Source: CAZRIE01 sp964600075
GTDB taxonomy: Bacteria; Bacteroidota; Bacteroidia; Flavobacteriales; Flavobacteriaceae
Length of the DNA: 23,908 nt
Assembly: GCA_964600075.1 (NCBI GenBank)
Contig: CAZRIE010000066.1
Span: 1 to 23,908 of the forward strand
Direction: 5' to 3'
The translations under genes and the position numbers were made by a program. Positions 1 through 9,065 of this stretch are shown here, one piece after another. Under the pieces are notes generated by a model that worked only from the letters and a program-made list of their open reading frames with translations, was not told the DNA's origin and did not search any database. Numbering within the stretch: the first letter of the stretch is position 1; each line of letters begins with the position of its first letter.

Positions 1-462
1 AATTCTTCCAATTATAATACCTATTCGCATACCAGATTTATCTACAGTTCTAACGCCCCTAAATGTACATTATTTCAGGAATTTGAAAATGTTTTTTACA
101 GGGTTATTCATAATATATTTACTAAAGGTTTCGTTAGACCCAAGCATATTAACTGTTTAATAAAACTTAAGCTCCTTTAAATTGATTTGGTATTCATTTT
201 TAATATTTATACCATGTAAGCGGCAGATCTATTCGATTACTAATTAAAAAAAATGACTGTAATGTTTTGGTATATAGCCGAATAGCGCGGAGATTCTAAC
301 TCTGCCAGCCCAACTTTAGTATTTTGTATTTTTGAGTAAGATATCAAATCAACCCAAAACGCATCAAATTTAACTTCGAACGTCTTCTATTAGGTTTTTT
401 TTTTAGGCCATATTTAGAACTCAAACCCTATAGTGGGTGTGGCGGCCATCTGACTGGCTAGT
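1..462. other. A+T-rich intergenic region, no supported gene
   Basis: This stretch is clearly richer in A+T than the genes that follow. One plus-strand frame stays open from base 1 to a TAA at 178-180 (59 codons), so the 3' end of a gene entering from the left cannot be excluded. Its composition is not like that of the neighbouring genes and I recognise no motif. A perfect 6-base inverted repeat (TGGTAT / ATACCA, 188-193 and 209-214) and a ten-base T run near 394-403 are the only visible structures. No convincing terminator for the minus-strand GH78 gene ending at 463 is seen. Confidence 0.5.
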
Positions 463-2928
463 TTATTTGGCCGACACAACAATCAAGTAATCCCCTTCCT
501 TAAGTTCGAATTTTCCTGTTCCCAGGTTTTTGATTGTTCCCGTTTTAAGTGTTTTGCCATTTTTCGATATACTTATTTTTTGAGATGATACCATTTCTAA
601 ACGTACCTTGGCAACACTTTTTTCAGGGATTTTCATTTCATACCTGTAGCTGCCAGATGGTTCTCTTTTCCAATTAGAAATAATTGTACCATAGGGCGAT
701 CGGTATCTGGTATTGACAAAATCGAGTCCATTTGGGTTAGAGGGCGCGAGTAAGAACTTTTTGAAACCTGGATGCTTCGGGTCCGGGCGAATCCCTCCCA
801 GCCATCTGTAGAGCCATTCGGAAACTGAACCGAACATAGGGTGGTTGTTTGAGAAAACATTATCACTTTCTTTCCAGGTTTCCCAAATAGTGGTTGCCCC
901 ATTATCGATCATAAAACCCCATCCCGGATATTTTTTGCTGTTGACTACATCAAAAACAGTAGCGGGTGAAATATGTACCGAAACGGCCTCAAGAACGTAT
1001 TTAGTGCCAAAAATACCCGTATTAAAATGTCCTGAGGGACCATTCCCCAAAGCTTTTAGTAAGGAGTCTTTGGCGGCTTGGAGTTCTTCTGCGGGTATAA
1101 CGTTATGATATAGTAAGGTGGAAAATAGCGTTTGACGGTTTATTTTTTCAGTTATCGGTTTGTCCCAAAATTTATTTTTGATGAGTTTTCGCAAATGATT
1201 GGCGAGTTTACCATATTTCAATTCATTTTCTTTGTCATCCATTACTAGCGCGAACGTTTTCATTATTTCTGCGCACTGCAGATAGTGGGCCGTTCCCGTT
1301 AATTGAACGGGTACGGGTTCTAGTGATTCGTGATCGCTAAGTCCGTTGTTGACTATGCCATCTGGATGGATTGTGGCCACCTTTTCCATCCACTTTTTGT
1401 CAAGTGCATAGAGTTCCCTAATAATATCCGTATCATTATAATACAGGTACAGGTAGTACTGTGTGGTGAGAAAAGCAGACTCCCAGCTGATGCCACAATA
1501 TTCAATACCCGCAAAAGGAGCTGTGTCCACAAAAGTAGAATCCTTCATGGCATCAACCCAGTCGTAGATTGTTTTACGATAGAAATCTTGCATATCGTAA
1601 TTGACGATATAAGACTCGCTTATAGCGTTCAGATCTCCACCATAGCCAAATTTTTCTCTGGACGCACAATCGGACTGTACACTGATTAAATTGGATAAAA
1701 AAGTCCTTTCCGCTACTTCTTCGATTTTGTTCAACAGGTCGGAAGAACTATTGAAATCACCGGCATCTTTAACATTTGTATTCATTAATAGGCCTTTGAT
1801 ATCTGAAATTTTCGGTGCCATGTCCAGACCTTTGATTTCCATATATCTGTAAACGTGATAAGTAAATTGGGGTTCGAACCAAGATGGTACTTTCTCGCCA
1901 ATAATGTAGCTGTCGGTCTGCCAAGCAACCTCAGGAGATCCAAGACCGCCAACACCTTTTTTCTTGATCTGTCCTATTACCGAGGTCATCGGGTTCAATG
2001 TTCCATCATCATAAATACGTTCACCAAATCTAAAAGTTATTGTGTCGCCTACTTTACCCGATAGTCTTATTTTGTACGTTCCTGTAAAATTAACCCCCAT
2101 ATCCACAATGTAGATTCCATTTTCTGGTGAACTAATAGCGGTCGGGGTAAGTTCCTCTGTTATTTGAACGGAAGGAAAAAATGCTTTTTGCAATTTCCCT
2201 CCTGGCCCTTTTCCGATGATGGATGGTGCCCATGAAGAATCGGTAAAACCGGGTTCGTTCCATCCTTTGATTTTTTGCGTAGCATCATAGACCGTACCTA
2301 TGTATACACTGTTTTTTACAATCGGTCCGTAGGAGTATTTCCAAGTGTGGTCCGTAACAATACTTTCTGTTTCTCCATTTTCGTATAATAACTGGAGTTT
2401 GGCAATAAAGGTTGGTTTGCCCACGCTTAGATCTTCCCTTAAATTTCTACTACCCCATTTTTTAAGCGGTAGAGGATTGTAGAACCCATTGCCCACGGTT
2501 ACCCCAAGACAATTATTTCCTTGATTTATCTGTGAGGTTATATCATACTCCGTATAATATGTTCTTTTGCTATAATCCGTCCAAGCTGGATCCAGTACGT
2601 TTTTGCCTATAGGAACACCGTTCATCGTAGCCTTGTAGTACCCCGCTGCAGTGATATGTAGAATTGCGCTTTTTATTTCCCCTTTTGGTTCAAACTCTTT
2701 TCGGAAAATAGGGGCGGGATGGTCTTGGTAAAATAAAGAATCGTTAGTTGGTAATTTTTGCCCATCCGTAATCCAGTCGGCGTCTTCAATTAGATCGAAG
2801 GTTTTTTCTTTTATCGATCTGGAAGGGAATTCCTCATTTTTTTCATGGAAACTGTCCGTTACGCGAACTCCAATTGCTACGATAGTAATTGAAGTCAATA
2901 GAAAAACAAGCTTTAAAAAAGTGTTCAT
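463..2928 (-). CDS. Secreted alpha-L-rhamnosidase, GH78
   Basis: An 821-residue exported glycosidase predicted to release terminal alpha-L-rhamnose from oligosaccharides by an inverting mechanism. An N-terminal hydrophobic segment (about residues 5-20) is a signal peptide without a lipobox. Residues about 70-360 hold the N-terminal beta-sandwich domains usual in GH78 (rhamnose-binding-like; motif GNGFY near 147). The catalytic (alpha/alpha)6 barrel follows: the family signature DCASREKFGYGGD at about 420-432 supplies acidic residues (Glu425, Asp432), and GATTIWETW at about 677-685 supplies the probable general base Glu683. A C-terminal beta domain (about 745-821) closes the protein. Length and order are normal for the family. 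It is the last of three minus-strand genes, 226 bases downstream of the ThuA/PQQ fusion gene. Family assignment is firm; the rhamnosidic linkage and glycan are unknown. Confidence 0.93.
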   Translation of the reverse strand: MNTFLKLVFLLTSITIVAIGVRVTDSFHEKNEEFPSRSIKEKTFDLIEDADWITDGQKLPTNDSLFYQDHPAPIFRKEFEPKGEIKSAILHITAAGYYKATMNGVPIGKNVLDPAWTDYSKRTYYTEYDITSQINQGNNCLGVTVGNGFYNPLPLKKWGSRNLREDLSVGKPTFIAKLQLLYENGETESIVTDHTWKYSYGPIVKNSVYIGTVYDATQKIKGWNEPGFTDSSWAPSIIGKGPGGKLQKAFFPSVQITEELTPTAISSPENGIYIVDMGVNFTGTYKIRLSGKVGDTITFRFGERIYDDGTLNPMTSVIGQIKKKGVGGLGSPEVAWQTDSYIIGEKVPSWFEPQFTYHVYRYMEIKGLDMAPKISDIKGLLMNTNVKDAGDFNSSSDLLNKIEEVAERTFLSNLISVQSDCASREKFGYGGDLNAISESYIVNYDMQDFYRKTIYDWVDAMKDSTFVDTAPFAGIEYCGISWESAFLTTQYYLYLYYNDTDIIRELYALDKKWMEKVATIHPDGIVNNGLSDHESLEPVPVQLTGTAHYLQCAEIMKTFALVMDDKENELKYGKLANHLRKLIKNKFWDKPITEKINRQTLFSTLLYHNVIPAEELQAAKDSLLKALGNGPSGHFNTGIFGTKYVLEAVSVHISPATVFDVVNSKKYPGWGFMIDNGATTIWETWKESDNVFSNNHPMFGSVSEWLYRWLGGIRPDPKHPGFKKFLLAPSNPNGLDFVNTRYRSPYGTIISNWKREPSGSYRYEMKIPEKSVAKVRLEMVSSQKISISKNGKTLKTGTIKNLGTGKFELKEGDYLIVVSAK

Positions 2929-2978
2929 TTTCTTTTATTTATACAATTTACAGATTTCGGGCATTAAAATATAAAATT

Positions 2979-3152
2979 CTAATATTGACCTCTTGGATTC
3001 AACCAGCTTTTGGTAGCTGGATTTACGGTCTGTTCTATTTCAAGTCCGAAGTTACTGCCATACGCAAAACAAGAAAAGACATAAGTAAAAAAAGAGGGGA
3101 CTTTTAAATACTATTTGTGGGTCTTAAATACGCCCTTTGAACCTTTTGTATA
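2979..3152 (-). pseudogene. Possible decayed C-terminal coding fragment
   Basis: One minus-strand frame is open from the end of the upstream gene to a TAG at 2979-2981. Its last 27 codons read YGSNFGLEIEQTVNP followed by ATKSWLNPRGQY and stop. That part (about 2982-3062) is balanced in amino-acid composition and visibly richer in G+C than the A+T-rich bases around it. The region upstream (Phe/Ser/Lys-rich) does not look like protein. It has no start codon or ribosome site of its own. A relic of the 3' end of a lost PUL gene is the simplest reading. The same bases contain a hairpin, CCAGCT / AGCTGG at 3003-3020, so a chance open frame over a structural element is the alternative. Family not recognised. 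Confidence 0.3.
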
Positions 3153-3154
3153 TA

Positions 3155-6100
3155 TTATCGTTTATAGTCAAACGAGATCCAATCGGCATGCCCGATGTTT
3201 CGTAATTCGTTTTCCGGATTCTTGAAAACAAGAAAAATAGTTCCTTTGTTTAGTGCTGGTTTCACGGGAATCTTATAGTACACCGTTTCTTGTTTGCCAT
3301 TATGGCTTAGTGCTTGCTTACCAATAATAGGTCCGTCAACAGCACCTTCTCTGATTTCTACCGTACCCTTGAAATCGTAGTTTGAATTGTAGAAATTGGC
3401 ATACTTGAGCTGCCGTAGATTTTCGAGTTTTACATTATCGAACCTTAAAAAGGAGTTGTGCACCAATGCACCTACTACTCGCGAGTGATTGGTGTTCCAA
3501 ATTCCAGTTCCTTCAGTAATTTCGTTGGCATCTTCGGCCTCGATCTTTTGACTACGAAAAACGAATTGTCCTTGGGTGGTCAGCTCTGATTCGGGTTGAT
3601 CGGGGTTTCCCCGGTCTCGATAGGAGGCCATTAAGATATACGTGCCTTCCCCCTTTGAAATCTGATGCTTGTTGAAGGTCAATGTGCCTTCAAGCGGCAA
3701 TGACTTTTGCGTGTCTTCTTTATTCGTTTTTAAGGTGAGAATGTAATCGACGATATGGGTTACCTCATCCACGTTCAGTTGAGGATGTGCTGACATCGCA
3801 CCTTCGCCCCAAACACCGCCACCTCCCTTTATGATTTTCGATACCAAATAACCAGTATCGTCTTTTCCATATTTCTTGGCAATATCGGTATAACTCGGGC
3901 CGTTTACTTTTTCGTCGATGGCATGGCAGGCCTTGCAGTCGGATGCCTCGATTACTTTTTTGCCTTCAGGGACAATGTTTCTTTGATGCCCGATAGTTGC
4001 TTTTACAATATCTTTCCCTTCGGGAATGTAATCAAAGGTTACCCGAACATCTTCAGGGGAAATGGAGCTATCCAGTGTGGTTCCGTCCTGTTTGTCGTTT
4101 ACGATGATTTTATAAGCGATTTTTTTGCCATACCAATAGGTCGAATCATTTTCGGTAACTTGGATAGATAGCGTCGGGGGGTCGTTACCGACCATCACCT
4201 TCGTATTGGCAATCGTTGTATTTCCTTCAGTATCGGTGACCTTTAAGCGTATAGTATAGATTCCATTTTCTTTAAAAACAAATTCAGGATTTTCTTCAGC
4301 TGACTGCACCGCATCGTCGGTAAAGAACCATTCATAGCTCAGTTTATCGTTATCGTAATCCAACGATTCGCTTCCTGAAAATTTTACGGTCAATGGTGCG
4401 GCACCAACCGTCTTGTCGTTCGCGATTTTTGCGACAGGCTTTCGATTGCCTGGTAAATAGGAAATACTGCTTAAACGGGCATCTAAGTTTTGTGAATTCC
4501 ATTTTTGGCCGTATTCCAGAACATACAATTTTCCGTCGGAACCAAAGAGCATATCCATCGGATGTGAAAATTCGGTGTTGGGCATAAAGGCATCCGCTTT
4601 GACATAATCTTGGTTTTCGTCTAAGGTTATGACATATATCCAATCGCGCATCCATTCGTAAAGGAATAGATTTCCTTCAAAATAATCAGGAAAGGGACTT
4701 TCGGCATTGGAATTTTTGGAAGCACGGTAAACCGGACCCGCCATGGGATTGATACCACCTTCTCCCATCCAGGGGAATTCTTCCGATCTAGCGTAAGTCA
4801 TCGGTATCATCGAAGGTTGAGCTGGTGGTAGTTTCTTTAGCCCTGTGTTGTTCGGCGAATCATTAATCAAATGTTCAGGGTCAAATTTTTCTCCAGCAGT
4901 TTCTGTAGTGAAATCGAAATCATTATAAGGCTCGTTGTACCCTCTGGTATAAGGCCATCCCCAAAACCCGGCGTGGCGAGCTTGATCATATTCGCCCATT
5001 CCGCTAGGGCCACGGTTTGGGTCGGCCTTCCCTGCGTCAGGCCCTACATCGCCCCAATAAAGGTATCCTGTTTCACTATCTATAGAATGCCGAAACGGAT
5101 TACGATTACCCATCACGTAGATTTCAGGTCGGGTTTTTGGCGTTCCTTCCGCGAAAAGATTGTCTTTGGGAATGGAATAGGAGCCGTCTGCTTCCGGTTT
5201 GATACGCAGTATTTTTCCCCGGAGGTCGTTGGTGTTGGCGGCCGACTTTTGGGCATCCCAACGTTTTCTGCCTTCGCGCTCATCGATTGGAGCAAAACCC
5301 GACGATTCAAACGGATTCGTATTGTCTCCAACGGTAATGAACAGATTACCGTTGGGGCCGAACTCCAAGGCACCACCGCTATGGCAGCAATGGCGATCGG
5401 TGGGTATGGTTAGCAAGATTTTTTCAGAACTTATATCGAGTTTATTATCGACTAGATCAAACCTAGAGATATGCTGTTGCGATATTTCTCCAGCCTTTGA
5501 ATAGAAGAGGTAAATCCAATGATTCTCTTGGTAATTAGGGTCAACTGCGATGCCCAGTAGGCCGTCTTCGTTACCATAGAAAAGGTCTAATTGCGCGATA
5601 ATTTCAGTTTTTTCCGTACTGAAGTCGAAGAGTTTCAAGACCCCCCTGCGTTCAACGAACAAGATCCCTTTACCCGGCAGTTCGTCAAGTTCCATGGGTT
5701 CATTGAGGTTGAAATCGAGAATTTTTTTTACAAAACGGTCTTCAGGTGGTACGCGATCGGTTCTTACCAAACCGTAATTCAATGCACTATCTCCCATGGC
5801 ATATTGAATGCCCCCGAGCAGGTGTGCCAAGAACTTAGGGTTTTTAAAAGTATCTTCAGTATGCCCCATTTCAGTATAGAATGCCCGGCCTCCATCGTAT
5901 TCATGGTACCAAGAAATCGGATGGTCGGCCCCATTTGTGCCTCCTTCGTAACTTTTTTCGTCAATTTTTAATAGGATGTTGATATCAGGATTGATATTTC
6001 TAAAGTTGTACCATTCGTCGGTTTTGACCCATACCGAATCTAGACCTTTTGTCAAGAAATGGGAGGGATTCGTCACCTGAAGTTCAGCTTCCTGTATTTT

Positions 6101-6493
6101 AGGGTGGCCGTCAAAAACCGCACCGACCAATTTGTTATACCAGGGCCAATCATATTCGGTATCGGTAGCGGCGTGTACACCCACAAAGCCACCACCTGCT
6201 TGAATATAGCGCTCGAAATCGGCCTGCTGTACATCGTTCAGAATGTCTTGGCTAGTATTCAGAAAAACAACAGTTGAATACTGCTTTAAGGAATCTTCTA
6301 CGAAGTATTTCGAGTCTTCTGTGGCTGTTAACTTAAAGCTGTTTTCCCGACCCAATTTTTCAAGAGCTATAACAGCTGGTTCAATTGAGGCATGTCTAAA
6401 ACCTTCGGTCTTGCTGAAAACCAATATTGACTTTTCTGGGGAGGTGCAGGATATGACGAATAAGGCAGATAGAATGAAAAGAAAGCATTTCAT
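3155..6493 (-). CDS. ThuA / PQQ-type sugar dehydrogenase / PKD / cytochrome c / CBM-like lipoprotein
   Basis: A 1112-residue exported multidomain protein. The start chosen is the ATG at 6493: it gives MKCFLFILSALFVISC, a signal peptide with lipobox VISC (Cys16). An in-frame ATG 69 bases upstream would bury it. Domains in order: ThuA (trehalose-utilization, glutamine-amidotransferase-like fold) at about 18-235; a soluble glucose/sorbosone-dehydrogenase beta-propeller at about 250-680 (DGLLGIAVDP, RHCCHSGGALEFGPNG, RNPFRHSID); PKD at about 682-769; a c-type cytochrome with heme motif CKACH at 853-857 and a following Met as possible axial ligand; and a C-terminal beta-sandwich starting KIEAEDA that resembles CBM6, about 983-1112. 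A PQQ-type sugar oxidation passing electrons to its own heme is the likely role, but the substrate is unknown. Such fusions occur in Bacteroidota PULs. A weak promoter box lies at 6547-6554. Confidence 0.88.
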   Translation of the reverse strand: MKCFLFILSALFVISCTSPEKSILVFSKTEGFRHASIEPAVIALEKLGRENSFKLTATEDSKYFVEDSLKQYSTVVFLNTSQDILNDVQQADFERYIQAGGGFVGVHAATDTEYDWPWYNKLVGAVFDGHPKIQEAELQVTNPSHFLTKGLDSVWVKTDEWYNFRNINPDINILLKIDEKSYEGGTNGADHPISWYHEYDGGRAFYTEMGHTEDTFKNPKFLAHLLGGIQYAMGDSALNYGLVRTDRVPPEDRFVKKILDFNLNEPMELDELPGKGILFVERRGVLKLFDFSTEKTEIIAQLDLFYGNEDGLLGIAVDPNYQENHWIYLFYSKAGEISQQHISRFDLVDNKLDISSEKILLTIPTDRHCCHSGGALEFGPNGNLFITVGDNTNPFESSGFAPIDEREGRKRWDAQKSAANTNDLRGKILRIKPEADGSYSIPKDNLFAEGTPKTRPEIYVMGNRNPFRHSIDSETGYLYWGDVGPDAGKADPNRGPSGMGEYDQARHAGFWGWPYTRGYNEPYNDFDFTTETAGEKFDPEHLINDSPNNTGLKKLPPAQPSMIPMTYARSEEFPWMGEGGINPMAGPVYRASKNSNAESPFPDYFEGNLFLYEWMRDWIYVITLDENQDYVKADAFMPNTEFSHPMDMLFGSDGKLYVLEYGQKWNSQNLDARLSSISYLPGNRKPVAKIANDKTVGAAPLTVKFSGSESLDYDNDKLSYEWFFTDDAVQSAEENPEFVFKENGIYTIRLKVTDTEGNTTIANTKVMVGNDPPTLSIQVTENDSTYWYGKKIAYKIIVNDKQDGTTLDSSISPEDVRVTFDYIPEGKDIVKATIGHQRNIVPEGKKVIEASDCKACHAIDEKVNGPSYTDIAKKYGKDDTGYLVSKIIKGGGGVWGEGAMSAHPQLNVDEVTHIVDYILTLKTNKEDTQKSLPLEGTLTFNKHQISKGEGTYILMASYRDRGNPDQPESELTTQGQFVFRSQKIEAEDANEITEGTGIWNTNHSRVVGALVHNSFLRFDNVKLENLRQLKYANFYNSNYDFKGTVEIREGAVDGPIIGKQALSHNGKQETVYYKIPVKPALNKGTIFLVFKNPENELRNIGHADWISFDYKR

Positions 6494-6546
6494 TAAAATT
6501 TTATAATACGAAAGTTGGGGGGGTGTTGTTAGCATTAGATGAATTT

Positions 6547-6554
6547 CAAATTTA
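6547..6554 (-). promoter_or_regulatory. Candidate Bacteroidota -7 promoter box
   Basis: On the minus strand this reads TAAATTTG, an exact fit to the Bacteroidota sigma-A -7 consensus TAnnTTTG. It would put the transcript start near 6540 and leave a leader of about 45 bases before the ATG at 6493, which also argues against the longer reading frame that starts upstream of the box. No good TTTG/TTG -33 element is seen at the usual distance, so the call is weak. A run of seven C (minus strand; 6517-6523) sits in the predicted leader. Confidence 0.3.
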
Positions 6555-6632
6555 AGTTGCAACCTATGGAATTATATAGTGCATTTCAAGTAAACGAGTT
6601 TTAATTTTTGAACGCTCTAGAGCTAAATAATC

Positions 6633-9065
6633 TTAATCACTGCCAACGGCTTCCGCCAGACCAGGGATTCTTATTTCAAGTGCTGCGGTAGGGTTTTCTT
6701 TTTTTTGTGAAAAATCACAATCGAATACTACGGATTGCTTTCCGTCACGCAGCTGAAAAATGTTCGGATCGATGTTAAATTCCCTTATCTTTTTTAAATC
6801 CGAGCTATATATTGCTGCTTTTTCTCCTCCCATATAGCGAATCGATTCACCTGCCTTAAGCTTAACCGGAAAAATAACATCAACGCTTTTGTTCATTTCC
6901 ATCGTAATGTTTGAAATCGATGCCTCTTTGGCCGTAAGAATAAAATGCATCTGTGCATCCGCTACTGTATTTTGAAAGTCAAATGAAGAGAATAGCGGTT
7001 CGCCTGGTTGTCTTACCTTATTTTCATGCTTAAACTTGAAGGAAGCTACTTGGCTTAGCGCCCATGTATTCGGACCAATATTTTCCAAATGAAACTCATT
7101 TTCAATGGCTTTCATGCGCTCTTTCTGATCCTTGGAGAAAGCATTGGCCATACGAGCTTTTTCCCATTGCCCTATTGATTCAAGAATTTTCGGGGTTTGC
7201 CCATTTTCTGTTAGCACCTGTTCAGAGGCTACAAATGCATAACCCGCATCAAAGCCTGCGCTTCGCGCCAACATCCATTCAATATCCTCAATAGGTGTTG
7301 TAGGGCGTAAGCTGAACCAACCCAACATGGCCGGCATGAGGTTACGCTGAAAATAGGCCTGATTTTTAAGTCGGTATGCTGTTTGGCTCTCACGAAAACC
7401 GGCATACCAGGGTTCACCCCAATTCATTCGGCTGTACATATGCCAAAAATAATGAGAGGTTCGACTCGCATCAATTATGGTATGCTTTTTTATATTCTCG
7501 GAAAGTGCGTCGTGCCAAGATTTCGTGAAGATAATCTCGCCGTAGTTACCCATACCCGTCGATTTATTGCCTTCTAAACCATCAAATGAAATTTGGCGCA
7601 AGCCACAATAATTGAACAATTCGGCAAGTTTTTGAGCCATTTCGATGCTCAGTTCGGGGTTTGAAAGGAACACCTTGTAGCCATGATCGACAAGTTTAGC
7701 TACTTCTTCCCCTGTTTCATGAGGCGTTGCTTTGGTGTCCCATGCACCGCGTTGGCATCCAATTAGCTTTTTGGGCGATGATTCCGAGACTTCTTTATAG
7801 CGAATGAGTTCAGTGCCAATTCGTACCGTATGCAAGTTGTTGTTTTCATATTGCGCAAAGAAAACACCCGATGCTACGGGTATTTCAGTCTGTGTTGCAT
7901 TAACGGCTTCGGTCAAGTTAGAGCTTCCTACTTGACCTAACCTTTTATCGGGTATCGGCGTTACATAAGGGTCATTGGTCGTGATAAAGTTTGAAAGCGT
8001 ATGCACGCCGACGTGAATACCGTTCTCTTCCGCTTTTTCAACGCATTTTTTCAGCCCGTCCCAACCGTTGGGAAATTGATCTTCCTTCAGGTCAAAGTGG
8101 CCCCAATTTTTAAAAGGACCGGGATGGTACAAATACTTAAGCCCAGCCTTTTTCGTGTATGCTATAGCGTCATCGATCGACTTTTCACCGAAGTCTATTA
8201 TAAGATAGGCTGACGATGCGGTTTGAGCCTCTTTACCCCATTTACCATCTATTGTAGGATGTGGAAGGTTTTCGGCAATTTCTATTTTTCCAATGGTTTC
8301 AAGTGTTTTTTCAACTGCACAACCGAATAGGGCAATCTTAGAGCCAATGATTCCTTGGTCTTCATATATGGGAGAAATATAGTTGTCGTGTTTTAAATTG
8401 GAGACGATTCGTTCTTTGGTTCTATTTCTGCAATAGGCCTGCAGGGTACTGCCAAAACTTTCTGGCTTTGCCGCTTCTACACGATACAGGGTATGTTGCT
8501 TGTTCTCCTCGCTTAAATCTGAGTAATCTTCTTGCTCAAAGATGTTAAACGCAGGCATGGCGTCATTCTCCATCCAAGGAAAACCACCTAAAGTCTTGGG
8601 ATTTAATGATTGTATACCTAAGGCAAACGATTCTCCTCTTACGACACCAATGGTTTCTCCGATACTTTTATTAATGCGTGTAGGTACAGGCCCCCAAACA
8701 ATCAATTCAATATTTTCATGATTGTTCAGCGCTACAAGTTCAAAATTGATGTGGGTAGCTTTTTCTTCGATTTTCACCCTTGCTTTAAGATTTTCATCGA
8801 AGCGAAAAATTAAATGATCATTTTCAAAAGAAGCGGAAACCGGATAGATAATAGTAGAGTCAATCTTGATTGAAAGTAATGGAGCAATAGTGTCTTTGGC
8901 CAAGTAATCGACATTGTTATTGACATCGCTCAACGCTTGTATAAATCCTTTTTCGTCAATACCAATGGCAAAATCGTGCGATTTAAAAACCGTGAGCGAT
9001 TTTTCTTTTGAACAGGCTAAGAAAAAAATAGTGAGAGAGAGTAAAACAAAAGTGATTGGTTTCAT
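6633..9065 (-). CDS. Lipoprotein with TIM-barrel glycosidase-like fold, family unknown
   Basis: An 810-residue lipoprotein (lipobox ending at Cys18, FFLAC). I cannot assign a CAZy family. Residues about 25-260 look like the N-terminal beta-sandwich common to alpha-galactosidase-like enzymes (SFALGIQSLNP near 146). Residues about 285-610 look like a (beta/alpha)8 barrel: YLIIDFG (287-293), KYLYHPGPF (310-318), GIHVGVHTLSNF (349-360), KVFLSNPE (464-471), GLRQISFDGLEG (488-499, Asp495 a plausible catalytic acid) and HTIIDASRTSHY (528-539). Residues about 660-810 form a C-terminal beta domain. Between two barrel strands (about 385-460) sits an inserted beta domain carrying RGAWDTKATPHETGEEV, which resembles the RGxxGTxAxxHxxG signature seen in phage-tail and related beta modules. 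It is the first gene of the minus-strand trio; its start is 405 bases from the divergent operon. A retaining glycosidase of the GH31/GH36/GH27-like kind is an inference. Confidence 0.6.
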   Translation of the reverse strand: MKPITFVLLSLTIFFLACSKEKSLTVFKSHDFAIGIDEKGFIQALSDVNNNVDYLAKDTIAPLLSIKIDSTIIYPVSASFENDHLIFRFDENLKARVKIEEKATHINFELVALNNHENIELIVWGPVPTRINKSIGETIGVVRGESFALGIQSLNPKTLGGFPWMENDAMPAFNIFEQEDYSDLSEENKQHTLYRVEAAKPESFGSTLQAYCRNRTKERIVSNLKHDNYISPIYEDQGIIGSKIALFGCAVEKTLETIGKIEIAENLPHPTIDGKWGKEAQTASSAYLIIDFGEKSIDDAIAYTKKAGLKYLYHPGPFKNWGHFDLKEDQFPNGWDGLKKCVEKAEENGIHVGVHTLSNFITTNDPYVTPIPDKRLGQVGSSNLTEAVNATQTEIPVASGVFFAQYENNNLHTVRIGTELIRYKEVSESSPKKLIGCQRGAWDTKATPHETGEEVAKLVDHGYKVFLSNPELSIEMAQKLAELFNYCGLRQISFDGLEGNKSTGMGNYGEIIFTKSWHDALSENIKKHTIIDASRTSHYFWHMYSRMNWGEPWYAGFRESQTAYRLKNQAYFQRNLMPAMLGWFSLRPTTPIEDIEWMLARSAGFDAGYAFVASEQVLTENGQTPKILESIGQWEKARMANAFSKDQKERMKAIENEFHLENIGPNTWALSQVASFKFKHENKVRQPGEPLFSSFDFQNTVADAQMHFILTAKEASISNITMEMNKSVDVIFPVKLKAGESIRYMGGEKAAIYSSDLKKIREFNIDPNIFQLRDGKQSVVFDCDFSQKKENPTAALEIRIPGLAEAVGSD

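Noticed and set aside
1..180. Plus-strand frame open for 59 codons from the left edge
   Set aside because: Composition is A+T-rich like the rest of the gap and no family motif is recognised; such a run is not rare in DNA of this composition. Kept only as a remark.
188..214. TGGTAT / ATACCA inverted repeat as a possible operator
   Set aside because: It lies behind the 3' end of the minus-strand gene, not in a promoter region, and a 6-base dyad with a 15-base spacer is weak.
3003..3020. CCAGCT / AGCTGG hairpin as a terminator
   Set aside because: No U-run follows on either strand, and it lies within a coding-like relic.
6494..6562. Upstream in-frame extension of the ThuA/PQQ protein
   Set aside because: It would place 23 residues before a good lipoprotein signal and would span the candidate promoter box.
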